From: Chionoecetes opilio
Taxonomy: Eukaryota; Arthropoda; Malacostraca; Decapoda; Majidae
Direction: 5' to 3'
DNA: 64,000 nt
Assembly: GCA_016584305.1 (NCBI GenBank)
Contig: JACEEZ010009539.1
Coordinates: forward strand, 285,001 to 349,000
Positions 21,130 through 32,582 of this stretch are shown here, one piece after another. The notes under the pieces are model-generated. The model saw only the letters and a program-made list of their open reading frames with translations, ran no database searches and was not told the DNA's origin. The position numbers and the translations under genes are program-made. Each line of letters begins with the position of its first letter. Within the stretch, counting starts at the first letter, position 1.

Positions 21130-22830
21130 CAGAGGTGGGCACTTCCGCAAAACTTCCGCAAACTGCAACGTCCACAAATTCCGTTAGTCCGAATTCGTTT
21201 GCGGATTTGCGGGAGGGTAAAAAGTTGCGAAATTGCGCTTGCGGAAGTACTGCCTCAAACGCAAATATGTTCGCAAATTCCCAAGTGGCCGTGGTGAGTT
21301 TGAACATGATTCCTGCGCGGCTACGCGCAGCGTCCAGCAGGGTGAGTAAGATACGCTAAGGGAGGTTTCTTTCCCACCAGTCAACCTTGACCGCAGTTAT
21401 CAGTGAGCATTCATAGACGAAGTACGTACGTGTATCTCCAAACCCTTTTTCCTGCCTCGCTTTGTAGGTATGATGCTTTTTTTTTTCACCATATTTTTGG
21501 TTGGGACTCATATAAACATTATCTGTGTGATGTTATAATATCATTGAAATATCTTAGATATTACTGTAAACTTTAATTGTTAGGTGAGATCCAAGGTCAG
21601 TAGATACTAGAAACAATGTTTGGCGTTGTGGGCTCGGCTCTGACCTCACGCGTCCCTCGCTGACTCAGTCATGTCTTCAATTATCGTGTGGCCTCACCCA
21701 AGCTTATGAAATAACCGCAAGACGTTTAGAAAAACTGACTCAACTATCATCTTACTGACACATTTTCGCGTATAATATACGCATATTTTGAGCAAGGAGA
21801 GGGAGGTCAGAGGGCCATAAACCAGTGATATGGACAGTGGACACGCCGAGCATACCAAGAGGGGTGTATTCTACGTGTGCTGGCGACAGTGTTATTTGCT
21901 TGCAGTGACCATGGCTCTGCTGTAGAGCTAAATATTACTTGCAAGGAGTGTGTTGTGAGTGAATTAGTGCGTTGCGGTGGTGAGGCGACAGTTTTGACCC
22001 TGCGTTATCGCTAGGCAGAGGTGCGAGTTAACTCCCATCCCTCGTGCCGGGCAAATAATTGTTTGCCGTCTGATCTCTGCCGCATCTTGATTACTATGGC
22101 GCCCACTACGCCCTCCATCACCAAGACCCAGCGGTTGCTGCTGTAGACGATGTGCTGGTGTTCCTCTTCAGTATGAGGAGGAAAATCACGGACAGGTGAC
22201 TGTGTGCGCAACACTGTAGGTCAGTCGGAGGGCTAGGAACCTGGATGATGTGTTTGTTAAGTACAACACGGCCATACCCAGCTCTGCACCCGTGGATAAA
22301 CTGTTCTCGCAAAGGTTGAATGTCATAAAGGCCAAAAGAGAGAGTTGTCCTCTGATAATTTTGAGATTGGTCTTCATGAAGGGAAACATGAACAAGCTCA
22401 AAATGGAATTGTCACCAGAGGAGTCTGAGGTTATAATTGCCTGATATCATATCAATGAAACATAATTTGGAGTGTAGTGTACTTATACTAATTATTACCC
22501 TTTAGTATGTTGATCAATTGAGTCACAATGAGGGAGAGGTGAAATGTGAGCTTGTATTATATGTGGGGCGCTGAGGGGTAAGTATGAAAAAAATACTAAT
22601 ATATATCAATTGACAAAAGTGATTTAGTAAGAAATGAATTAATTTACAACTACAAAGAGCTCTACTTTTTTTTGCATTTTATGTAGGGAAAATATTACGT
22701 AATTGGCTTGCGGCTGTGCGGACTTGCGGTTCCGGAAGTACAAACTTATAGAAATTTGCGGACTTGCTGTTGCGGAAAGTAAGGATTAGGATTTGCGGAA
22801 GTGGATTTTCGTTTGCGGTGCCCACCTCTT
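21130..22830 (+). mobile_element. hAT transposon remnant (1.7 kb)
   Basis: CAGAGGTGGGCAC at 21130 is inverted as gtgcccacctctt ending at 22830, with flanks acacatac (21122-21129) and acacatgc (22831-22838). Subterminal regions at both ends are full of ttgcgga/tccgcaa motifs. A hAT transposase C terminus lies inside. It inserted into the outer hAT MITE. Confidence 0.88.
22241..22444 (+). pseudogene. hAT transposase C-terminal dimerisation domain
   Basis: The frame contains KYNTAIPSSAPVDKLFSQ, the characteristic hAT C-terminal block (NTPLPSSAPVERLFS type). It continues to LVFMKGNMNKL and the stop at 22442-22444. This domain mediates dimerisation of hAT transposases. The upstream catalytic part is not readable (stops in every frame between about 21400 and 22240), so only this end survives. 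Confidence 0.8.
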
Positions 22831-23052
22831 ACACATGCACACACAACTGTTCCTTCACCGCACTGCTTGATTTTATGGTAATCTTATATTATGTTATATC
22901 TTATGCGTATAATTTACTCTGATGAATAATCCGGCATTACAATAATAGCAAAATTGCAATGTGTTTCGAAGGGCTTCTGCCGAACCCCTGAGACTGGCTC
23001 ACCGAACCTCTGGGGCTCGGTCGAACCCAGGTTAAGAATCACTGTCTTAGAG

Positions 23053-23580
23053 TATACTCATTCATAGTATATAATCTTGGACTGGTGGCAGCATACCCTT
23101 ATGATAATAGTAATTTCCATATACTTCAATACTAAATCAAACCCCAAAACGAGGCGTTACAATAGTTATACAACAACAACTACAACCCCTATTATTATTA
23201 ATGATAAGAGTTGAGCTCTGAGTTGAGCATGAAATTCATTTCAAGTCCCGCCCAAGCTTTTCGATGAATATAATATAGGGCAGGAAACTTGGCTATTTTT
23301 ATGAGTAGGGAACAAGTTCATTTGCTGTTATCAAGCAGGTTTTTATTGCCCGAGAATAACGGACAGCATTTCTCTTTCCTATGGAGGTGAAGGCGAGTGA
23401 GTCCTGACGAAGGAAAGGATATGGTGGGTCAAGAAGCCAATACCGCTGCTCTCCAGGAAGGATTGGTGGTGACATATCTGTCACCACCAAGTTTGAAGGA
23501 TTGGTGGTGTGTTAATTCACCCACGGTCTTGTCCACGCGAGCTGGACTCGTGATTGCCAATTTTACCCTCCCGGAAAGAG
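23053..23580. other. Unassigned
   Basis: No gene found. A tandem-looking ggattggtggtg occurs at 23460-23475 and 23498-23510. Confidence 0.4.
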
Positions 23581-23589
23581 CTTGGAGTT

Positions 23590-23765
23590 CGTAGTGACCA
23601 ATATTTGGGTAATGCTGGGACCTCGGGCACCACACCCATCCCATCCTAGCTGAAGGAGGACAGTAAAGACCCATATTTGTCGGTGAAAAATCCCTGGGAG
23701 CTAGCGGGCATCGAACGCCCGACCACAGAATGGTCAAATTAGCGCTCTAATCCACTTGACCACAC
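23590..23765 (-). mobile_element. tRNA-derived SINE, minus strand
   Basis: The reverse complement of 23693-23765 begins gtgtggtcaagtggattag (A-box region) and has gggcgttcgatgccc (B box). A body of about 100 bases precedes it in window coordinates. The boundary on the 23590 side is uncertain and no TSD is seen. Confidence 0.65.
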
Positions 23766-23785
23766 AGGTGGTGTGTGTGTGCATG

Positions 23786-24213
<428 letters not shown>

Positions 24214-24369
24214 GGTATATATATTAGTGATGGATCGAGTGGTCGTATTTCATAACCGTGGTTGCGGTTGTGTTTGTGGTTGTCGAATTTTCTACAACCG
24301 CGGTTGTGGTTGCAGTTATCATACTAATGACAACCGCAGTTGTCGTGTGTCGGTACGGCCGGCGTAGCT

Positions 24370-24946
24370 GTGTGTCATCACGCGGGACTGCAGCTTCAGT
24401 TACTGCCTGTCCCTGTCCCCGAAGGCCCCTCGCCTTCCTCACCGACCAGCAGGACACCATTATGGCCACCCGCGACTGACAAAACACCGTTGTCGTGGAT
24501 GACCTGAATCAGCACTTGGTGAACAGGGCAGGGCCTTCATAGAGCTGACAGTGGTCCACGGGCTCACCAACTATGTTACCTTTTCCACACACGTGCGTGG
24601 TGGCTCTCTGGACCCTGTGCTCACTGATCTTACTGCAGACACTGTGTGGTGCAGTCAGTTGAACAGTGCTCTCCCACATCGGCCTCATCCCCGCCAGCGA
24701 GGAAACAAGCCAGTGGGTCATATGGCTCTGGGACCGAGCTGACTGACTGGCCATCGCGCCAAGCACGCCCTGACTGCCACTGACTGGCCGCCATACTCTG
24801 TGGTGATGCAAATCACAACGTGTCCTCATTCACCGCCACCCTGCTTGCTGTGCGGGACCAACACGTCCCTCACAGGACGTACCATGGTGAGCCGCGAGAC
24901 CAGCCGTGGTTCGGGTTCAGGTGTCACCTTGCCGCGGAGGAGAAAT
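24370..24946 (+). pseudogene. LINE endonuclease end and linker
   Basis: From about 24530 the reading is AFIELTVVHGLTNYVTF, then HVRGGSLDPVLTDLTADTVW, the EEP 'PTRGxxxLDLVLTD' block near the end of a LINE endonuclease. Further on come LLAVRDQHVPHRT and PWFGFRCHLAAEEKY, a linker found in Jockey-like polyproteins. Several frameshifts are needed. Confidence 0.7.
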
Positions 24947-24948
24947 AT

Positions 24949-25752
24949 AGAGTGTTGCACAATTGTTGAAACAAAACGATCGGTTGCAAATCCAGGACCA
25001 CAAATGATAAGAGTAATGGTGATTACATTAAATTTTATTGCAAGGTAAAAAAAATATATTTTAGGATCTGCAACCATTTAGCCTCAAACATGAATAAAAA
25101 ATAACATGAATAAAAAATGTCAGGAGGAGCCCTAGAGGACATGCTCCAGATGTTCGCCGTTCACTAGAAGGCATTGTTGAACGCGCCGTGCAAAGTTGTT
25201 GATAATGTGTGCACATTCCTCCTGGGTGATCGCCTTAATCTTTTCAGTGATGGCTGCCTTCAATGCAGCAATGGTGACATTCGCAGTGTGAGGAGGATCG
25301 CCATCCTTGATGAGGAGGAACAGTGGTTCCAGTAGGATGAAAACTGACGCAAAGCTGAAGTGGAGTGGGCACCTCACTCGCCTGACTTGAACCCCCCAGA
25401 TTTCTTCCTCTGGGAGTTCCTCAAGGACAACATCTACCAGGGTAACCCTCTCACCATTGCTGCATTGAAGGCAGCCATCACTGAGAAGATTAAGGCGATC
25501 ACCCAGGAGGAATATGCACGCGTTATCAATAACTTAGCACGGCGCGTTCAACAATGCCCTCGAGTGAGCGGCGGACATCTGGAGCATGTCCTCTAGGGCT
25601 CCTCCTGACAGTTTTGGTTCATGTTTGAAGCTAAATGGTTGCAGATCCTAAAATGTTAATCTTTTACCTTCCAATAAATAAAATCAGCATTATTCTATCA
25701 TTTGTGGTCCTTGATTTGTGCCCGATCGTTTTGTTCAACAATTGTGGAACAC
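24949..25752. mobile_element. Fold-back mariner derivative
   Basis: Both outer ends are (C/T)AG(A/G)GTGTTNCACAATTGTTG, with TA at 24947-24948 and a mutated copy on the right. The two arms (about 24949-25290 and 25435-25752) are inverted copies of one mariner 3' end, so the transposase C terminus appears once on each strand (25132-25290 minus and 25435-25596 plus). The asymmetric centre of roughly 150 bases carries a bit more of the right-hand gene. This is a head-to-head rearranged element, not a simple deletion. Confidence 0.8.
25360..25596 (+). pseudogene. Mariner-type transposase C terminus
   Basis: The frame has WAPHSPDLNPPDFFLWEFL, the mariner-family block just before and including the last catalytic acidic position (SPDL(N/T)PxDFFLW). 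It then reads LKAAITEKIKAITQEEYA and ends in GGHLEHVL. The upstream DDE core is absent. The minus-strand frame 25132-25377 ends with the same LKAAITEKIKAITQEE and GEHLEHVL, confirming the inverted duplication. Confidence 0.85.
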
Positions 25753-25754
25753 CC

Positions 25755-26320
25755 TGAACAAGGCCTGGGTGCCGCGCTAAAGCGCCGCCCCATCCAGAGG
25801 AGGAACAAGGCCCTGCACCGCGCCGCCTGTAAAGCCATGACCAGGACAGCTTTATGGAACAGGGGGTAAAAGGATGTAAGGAGGAAACTAGCCTCCAAGC
25901 AGGTTGAGCCCAAGCAATGGTGGTCCTTGGTAAAGGAGAGGCAAGGCACCGCCACCGAGGAGAGGATCCCACCCCTCATAACACCAGCTGGAGATTGGGT
26001 GGTGAAAAACCAGGAGAAGGCAGACCTCCTGGCGACACACTTCAGCAGGAAGATGGCAACACAAGAGCCAAAGAGGCAGCCACCTCGCCTCGCCCGTCTG
26101 TGTCACCAGAGCCTGGACAGCCCGGTGGTAACGGAGGATATCGTGGCCCGTCTCCAGCGCACCGTCAACACCAAAAAGGGGTCTGGGCCTGATGGTGTGA
26201 GTCCCTTTCTGCTCAATCAATGTGCAGAGGAGGTGACAGGGCCCCACACGCACTTCTTTCAGCAGTGTCTCCAAACGGGCGCCTGGCCAAGCCAGTGGAA
26301 GGCTCGTGGGAGGCTCGTGT
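25755..26320 (+). pseudogene. LINE RT N-terminal region
   Basis: Plus-strand residues include KQVEPKQWWSLVKERQG, LITPAGDWVVKNQEKADLLA, FSRKMATQEPKR and the RT entry block NTKKGSGPDGVSPFLLNQCA. CLQTGAWPSQWK then gives the 'P.xWK' position before RT motif 1. One in-frame run covers 25927-26352. The RT stops before RPISLL, so it is truncated. Confidence 0.8.
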
Positions 26321-26330
26321 CACGCCCGTA

Positions 26331-26770
26331 CACTAGAAAAAGGATGTTCTGATTATTCCTTTTCGCGAGTAATTCTAGTCACATAGGTACTCATCATAAA
26401 AGCCGGAGATGAGTAATGTCCAGTAACAGACGTTTCAATAACTGTATACGCTGGAAAGTGAATATGTGGTTTCGTGAGGATGTAGAGTGACGCCAGGGAA
26501 GTTGAGGTAGTATAATTATGTAAATCTACAATATACACACTTGACGAAATGTGCAGAGTCCCTGTTACAATCTCCGTCTTACCCTGGCAAAGGCTATCGC
26601 CGCTCTGCTGTCTGTAGTCGCCGGCGGTAAGCCGCCGCTCACCTGTCATGCAGGTGACAACAATTCTGTTTATCTATCACTCATATACATCTGCTCCATT
26701 AGTAAACATATAGCAAGTAGCAAGTAATGTTTCTACCATAGAAAAACTGATAATATAACTACTCTATATA
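26331..26770. other. Unassigned
   Basis: Contains a short GC inverted repeat (cgccggcggtaagccgccg, about 26611-26630). The 98-aa minus frame has no known motif. Confidence 0.4.
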
Positions 26771-26862
26771 AATATCTATAAGAACATAAGAACATAAGAA
26801 AATAAGGAAGCTACAAGAGGCCGCGAGACCTTCACGTGGTAGTTCCTGTCACCTAACACTAC

Positions 26863-28768
26863 CTACATCCACCTTTCATCCCCATCCATGAACCTATCCA
26901 GCTCCCCTTTAAAGCTCCCCAATGACTCAGCACTAACTAACTGTCTACTGAGACCATTCCATTCATTCACCACCCTATTTGTGAACCAGTTTTTCCCTAT
27001 TTCCTTTCTAAATCTACGCTTTTCCAGCTTGAATCCGTTACTTCTTGTTCTACCCTGGTTAAAAGCCGTAAGAACTTTTCCTACCTCTCCTTTATTAAAT
27101 CCCTTTATCCACTTAAAAACTTCTATCAGATCGCCCCTTACTCTGCGTCTCTCGAGTGAGTGTAATTTTAATAACTTCAATCTCCTCTCATAACTAAAGC
27201 TACGCATCCCTTGTATCATTTTGGTCATCCTTCTCTGCACTTTTTCTAACAACACTATATCCATCCTGTAATATGGAGACCAAAACTGAACTGCATAGTC
27301 TAGGTGAGGTTTGACTAAAGCCAGATAAAGCTTTAGAATAACTTCTGCACATCTACTTTTAACACTTCTGGTAATGAATCCTAATACTCTATTAGCTCTA
27401 TTTCTGGCCTCAATACATTGTTTCCTAGGTCGGAGGTCTGGGCTCACCCTCACTCCAAGATCTTTTTCACCTTCTGATCTTTTCAGCGATATATTGCTTA
27501 TGGTGTATCTATTACCAGGGTTTTTTCTACCAACATTCATAACGCTACATTTATCAATATTAAATTCCATCTGCCATCTGACTGCCCACTCGTTAAGTTT
27601 ATCTAAGTCTCCCTGCAATATGTTTACGTCAGACTGTGATCCAATAATCCTACCGAACTTAGTATCATCAGCAAACTTGCTGATGTCACTGCTAATCCCA
27701 CTATCCAAGTCGTTGATGTAAATCAAAAATAGTAATGGGCCCAAAACAGACCCTTGTGGAACTCCACTTGTCACCAGTCCCCATTCAGATTTGGAACCAT
27801 TAATTGTAACCCTTTGTTGCCTATTACTTAGCCAAGCTCTGATCCAATGAAGAACCTTCCCATCTATACCATGAACCCTAACCTTATTTAAGAGTCGCTC
27901 GTGTGGTACTTTGTCAAATGCCTTACTAAAGTCCAGATATATTATATCATAATCGTTATCATTATCTGCCGTCTCATAAACTTTCCTATAAAAACTCAAT
28001 AAATTGGTGAGACATGACCTACCCTTGGTGAATCCATGTTGTGAATCATTGATCAAACTATGTTTATCTAAGTGCTCTCTAATGTTTTTTGCAATAATAG
28101 ATTCCAATAATTTACCCACCACTGATGTTTAGACTTACGGATCGATAATTTGACTTTAGTCCTCTGTCTCCCTTCTTAAATATGGGAACAACATTTCCTT
28201 TCCTCCACAATAATGGCACATCGCCTATCTCAACCGATTTCCTTAAAATGTGCACTAACGACTCCCTAACAACCTCCTTGCATTCCTTTAATACCCTGGG
28301 ATACACTTCATCTGGTCCTGGCGATTTAAATGTTTTCATTTTTTCTATACCCTCCTCCACCATTTCCCTAGTTATCACAATATCTTTGAGTTTCTCCTCA
28401 TCGCTTCCTTTGAACATCTGTTCACTATCAGGTATCGTCTGTGTATCCTCCTCCGTAAAAACACTTAAGAAATAATCATTTAGACTCTTACACATATCCT
28501 CATCCGTATTTAAGACCTCACCCTGTCCTGACCTTAACGGCCCAACTAATTCCCTTGTCTTTGCTTTATAAACCTGATAGAACCCCTTTGGGTCCCCTTT
28601 CGCCTGTTCTGCTGCTTTAATCTCATAATTGTTCTTAGCAACTTGAGTTAAATTCTTCACTGTCCTCGCCATCACGTTATACTGTTCTTTGTTTACCAAT
28701 CCTGCCTTGAACCTTAAATAACTGTTTCTTTTTACTCCAATGTTGTGTTTTAACTTGGTGGTCAACAT
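26863..28768 (-). pseudogene. CR1-like reverse transcriptase
   Basis: The upstream frame (28768 to 28112) holds the linker and RT entry KSPGPDEVYPRVLKEC, then VPIFKKGDRGLKSNYR. One extra A near 28130 shifts to the main frame (28122 to 26863). That frame has QHGFTKGRSCLTNLL, IIYLDFSKAFDKVPHERLL (motif A), TSGVPQGSVLGPLLFLIY (motif B), KFADDTKFG (catalytic), WQMEFNIDKCSVM, VKPHLDYAVQFWSPYY, RRRVRGDLIEVFKW and the C-terminal FTNRVVNEWNGL. Apart from the shift the polymerase looks complete. Confidence 0.93.
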
Positions 28769-29508
28769 TTTGGATCACTCTTTCTGGACCTTATTTCCCT
28801 ATAAGGAATATTTCTTTTCTGTCCGTCAATTATATTCCTTACAAATGAGGTATAATCCTCCTTGGCTCCGACCTCACTTCCCCTTCTAACCTCTCTAATT
28901 ACCTCCTCAGCCCTGACCTCACTTCCCTGTCTAACCGCTCTAATTATCTCCTCAGCCTCGACCTCACTACCATATCTGACCGCGCCAATTACCTCCAGGT
29001 GCCTTCCTAATCCTTCATAATTGGCCTTTCCAGCTGTCAACGCCCTGTCCTGGGAAAATTTCTGCTCCTCCATCCCACACCTCTTATTAATAACCTCCAG
29101 GTGTCTTTTTAATCCCGCATAATTGGCCTTTCTGAAATTAGGTATTCGATGCCTATTGCCACTTAATTTTCCAACTTCCCATTTTAAGCTAAATCTGATC
29201 TCATAATGGTCGCTATTATCTAAATTCCCCCCGACCTCCACATTTGTAACTAAATCGTCTCTATTTGTCAGCAATAGATCTAGAATATTATCTCCTCTAG
29301 TAGGCTCCTTGATTGCTTGACTTAGGAAGTTATCCTGGATTATATTTAACAATTCATCTGCATCGCTGTCACCTATGATTAAATCCCAGTCTATATTCCT
29401 AAGATTAAAATCTCCCACCACGCATAATCGATTATATCTGCAGGCCTTGTTTATTTCTTCCCATATAGGAGCTGAATCCTCTTTACATAAGTTTGGAGGC
29501 CTATACAC
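28762..29508 (-). pseudogene. CR1-like endonuclease, C-terminal part, with coding minisatellite
   Basis: Starts inside the EEP endonuclease: MYRPPN, then CVVGDFNLRNIDWDL (catalytic GDFN), EPTRGDNILDLLLTNRDDLV and LDNSDHYEIRFSL (SDH motif). The first half of the nuclease is cut off by 5' truncation. In the linker a 16-residue unit of the (I/V)R(A/E)VR(R/Q)GSEV type is repeated three times (about 28862-28990), and a KANYxGLxRHLEVI unit twice. A frameshift joins it to the RT frame near 28765. Confidence 0.9.
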
Positions 29509-29512
29509 TATG

Positions 29513-29850
29513 TTACCATCTATTTATACACTATGTTATGTTACCATCTATTTATAAGAGATAAAAATAAACTAAGTGACCTCTCTCCAAACCTGCCGGT
29601 TTCTCTATACTGCTGACCCAGCAGTAATGCAACTGGGGCCGGTAATACAATGTGCCACGCCGATACCTATCACACCCATACATATGCCTGAACATCGCAC
29701 GGTCATGCGCCTGGCGCGCCCACGCGGCATGAGAAAATGTACCTAACCATGTTACAAAAATGTGTAATACCTGTCAGACCTGTGAAGATTGAGCTTTTCC
29801 ACGTAAAAGATACTTGTCCAACGTGATAGCTCGCTTGACACAACACCAAA
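29513..29850. other. Unassigned; possible LTR region of the gypsy element
   Basis: This stretch lies downstream of the env-like remnant, where a 3' LTR would be expected. I found no matching 5' copy around 35.8-36.4 kb by eye, so no LTR is called. Confidence 0.3.
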
Positions 29851-30050
29851 GTAGCTATAGTACACTGGGATATAAAACGATGGGATTTAAGTAATCAGGA
29901 GAGGCGTTCTCCAGAGCAACGGCATATTGCGACTCGTCAAAGAACTTGATCTCAGAGAAGGTATTAATAACAAAAGATATTCTAGAGAATGTTACACTCT
30001 GAAGAGATTTGAGCGGAAACAATCGAGTGGAGACGTTTCTTGTAAAAGCT

Positions 30051-31115
30051 TCAAGGAAGCATAACACAAACTAACACATACATAGTGACCCGTTGATTGG
30101 AAGTTCCGTAAAGGCAAACGACGGTCACATGATATTCGCTCATAAAAAGATATTGATACCCATGAAACGGATTCAATGCGTCAGCCGGACTACCTTTATA
30201 AATGTTAGTCACATATGCTACCTGAAATAGGAAGGAAGGCAAATAGTGAAGCGATATATAGATCCCCAAGCCGTCCAGATGCATCGAGACAGATCGTCAG
30301 CCACTAAAACTAGAGATGATAGTAAGTCCAGTGCTATAAATGTCTGATTAACAGAAACATTGGAAGCGTTCCACCCGATAAGTCTCAACAATCTCTGATA
30401 ACTTAAGTCGGACATGCACTACAATAACATCCACGGTAAGCGTTGCTTACAAGACCGGATAGTAGTGCTGAATAGCATCCTATCTGAACAAGGGTTGCAA
30501 ATTAAAATCATCTTGACCAATGTTTAAGCGTATGTAAGAAATCCTCCCCAGGAAAAAGACTCGCGGTTACTCCCCTAATAAGCGCCGCATTATTGGAAAC
30601 GACCACATTGACTGAGGATTCTAAAACTAGTAAAGTTTGGTCAAAAAAATAAAAATCACTTGAGAGCATCTAAACGCACACTCGCACTGTTCAGCACTTT
30701 ATTAAGCTGATTGGCCTGTTAATAGGTAAAGGCAAAACTATTCAAAAAATATCGGAGATCAATGTCAAGAATTTCCAAACTTTTACTGTTAATGTTAATA
30801 AACCATTAGGTTAGCCGCCAAGATAGTAACCAGTCGATTATAGTCCTCCCGCAAGTCTCGGACATGTTCATCCATAGCTGTCTCAAATAAGAACTGAGAC
30901 ACCCTACCGAAAACATTGACAAGGTCTCGCTTGCTTTGGGCATGCAAAGGAATGGAACCTATACCATGGTTGGCATGCAACAAGGTTACCTTTATGAAGG
31001 TCAGTCGATCCTTCCAAAGATCTATAATGAGAATAACATGCAATACATGTATTTCACATAGCATGATGAGAGAAAATTTGTTAGACTCGGGGTCGTAGAT
31101 TATAGCCGCGTGCAT
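30051..31115 (-). pseudogene. Env-like (fusion-protein type) remnant
   Basis: The 31115-30795 frame includes SKRDLVNVFGRVSQFLF, resembling the fusion-peptide region of the F-type envelope proteins in insect gypsy/errantivirus elements. A following frame (30415-30218) has a helical stretch of the kind seen after it. The 30284-30051 frame contains FHGYQYLFMSEYH, plausibly an ectodomain part. Position, downstream of integrase in the same orientation, fits env. It has several stops and shifts and cannot give a functional protein. The assignment rests on local resemblance only. Confidence 0.5.
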
Positions 31116-31407
31116 TGCGTTAGTGGTGATTGGGTTAGTGGAAGTGCGTGGAAGTAGGTAAGCACATTTAGTAAAAAGCCGGGTCCCTTCGGGCTTTGGT
31201 CTTTTTTAACCTGTCATTATGAACTATCTGGACAGTATTAAGAAATGGATCCAATCCCTAAAACTTATTGCCTTGCTTCTCACCAACAACATTGCGCGAG
31301 CCAAAGAATTTCGGCGTCAACTTGGAATTCCGACTCAAGAGTCTGAACCATTACGGTATCGCCATTTCTAATAGTAATAGGAACCGCACGCTTATGTTGT
31401 TGTGCTA

Positions 31408-32267
31408 TCATCTCGGCACGAGAAGCTTGTAGCCTTTCCTTGACCCTTTTGTGTATATTACATGTAAATGTAGATCCGGATAGCTATCTATGTTATGCAC
31501 AGGTTTATTTGGTTTGGCCAATAGGTCATATAACATCCGTTTATCCGCAACATAAAGTATGTAGTGAGGAGACTTGCCCGTGGACTCGCAAACTGAACCA
31601 TTAATGCAAGCCGTCACGTAGGGTAACCAATCTTCCAAATTATCGTCCAAACTGTTTACGACAGGTCTCAACGCGTCAAAGATCTTCCTGTTAACACGCT
31701 CCGCCAGCCCATTCGAGCTTGGCTGGTATGCAACCGTGAAAGTCTGCTTAATATTGTGCATTGTATAATACGAGGGAGACAAGGGTCTCCCTCCGCTACC
31801 AATACATTACGGAATTCTGCGCCATTATCATTGAGCAATACTCTTGGTGTGAAATAAGGGCAGAACAGATGAGTAATTTATGCATGGGCTACAGTCGCAT
31901 CCGTTTTATTCTTCATCGGTGCAAGGATTACAAACCTTGAAAAGTGATCTACACACACCAGAAGATGTTGCAAGCCGTGATGACTCTTGGGTAACTGTAG
32001 AAGATCTATAGCAACTACGTCCCATGGCTGCTCAGGTGGTGGGTATTCAAATATAGGAGCGGGTCCTGGAGTCGTCCCTTTGTTTTGGGCACAAGATACG
32101 CACCTAGCAACATATTTTTCAATGTCCACACGGATCGTGGGCGAAAAATACACATGCCTCGCGGCTGCTAGAGTATGATTACGTCCCGAATGTCCAGCCA
32201 TGGGCACATCGTGCTCAAGTTTGAGTACTGTCGGAACGAAAACGTCAGGAATAACATATTGTTCCAC
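31408..32267 (-). pseudogene. Gypsy integrase
   Basis: The 32267-31878 frame has the HHCC zinc finger (GHSGRNH ... CVSCAQ) and the first catalytic aspartate in WDVVAIDLLQLP, followed by VCVDHFSRFV. The second aspartate lies between the frames (LNDNGAEF, about 31800-31835). The 31782-31408 frame has the third acidic residue in NGLAERVNRK. All three catalytic residues are therefore still visible, but a frame change and stops near 31785-31875 break the gene. Confidence 0.9.
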
Positions 32268-32342
32268 TGGGTCCCTTTTCTGTGACCAATGTCAGCACAG
32301 TACCTTGTCAGTCGACAGGAAAAATTGTGAGTAATTCACTGA

Positions 32343-32582
32343 TTATGATGGTAAGGAGGTCTCATCGCCTGACTCTAAGGCATAGATGACCTTCCCCCAA
32401 ATTTCATGTTTGCGATTGTTCGACGCCATAGAGTCATAAAGTGAAAAATTCGTCACGGGATTTTCCCCTGTGACCGCACCCACCACCTGAACGTTTCGCG
32501 ATAGCGCGTCCGCTACCACATTTGCACGTCCGGGCAAATATTTGAAGGTTGGGTTAAACTCTTGGATCGTCTGATATACCAT
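32343..32582 (-). pseudogene. Gypsy RNase H end and connector
   Basis: FKYLPGRANVVADALSRN is the classic gypsy end-of-RNase-H block (GxxNxxADALSR). The rest of RNase H (about 32590-33060) is present but frame-broken; for example, the minus strand near 32700-32760 encodes the 'VYASR' type region. It lies in the expected place between RT and integrase. Confidence 0.8.

Larger units (their letters stand above)
20634..23044. mobile_element. hAT element with two nested hAT-type insertions
   Basis: The ends are CAGTGGTTCTTAACC at 20634 and its near complement ggttaagaatcactg ending at 23044. They are flanked by 8-bp duplications tcttaaag (20626-20633) and tcttagag (23045-23052). CAG start, TIR type and 8-bp TSD are hAT hallmarks. 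After removing the two inner elements only about 430 bases remain, so the outer element was itself a MITE. Confidence 0.88.
24370..26330 (+). mobile_element. Jockey-like LINE fragment, interrupted by a mariner
   Basis: An endonuclease end and linker (to 24946) continue after 25753 into the N-terminal half of the RT. Removing the mariner derivative and one TA gives the continuous codons EEKYKAWV. The LINE then stops at about 26330 before the catalytic palm. It belongs to the same broad clade as the LINE at 59838-61889. Confidence 0.75.
26771..29512 (-). mobile_element. CR1-like LINE, 5'-truncated
   Basis: Minus-strand element with part of the endonuclease, the whole RT and a short 3' UTR that ends in octamer repeats (GTTCTTAT units, about 26777-26805). 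Octamer tails are typical of CR1. Only two single-base frameshifts separate the ORFs, so this is a young copy. The 5' truncation point near 29512 shows a small local duplication of tatacactatgtt. A tail fragment of the same family lies at 2550-2625. Confidence 0.92.

Noticed and set aside
21020..21384. Frames of 66-112 aa near the hAT ends
   Set aside because: They lie over TTGCGGA subterminal repeats and span element boundaries.
27374..27721. Plus-strand frames at 26888-28475
   Set aside because: Shadows of the minus-strand CR1 polymerase.
29513..29850. 3' LTR of the gypsy element
   Set aside because: No second copy of this sequence was found near 35.8-36.4 kb, so an LTR cannot be supported.
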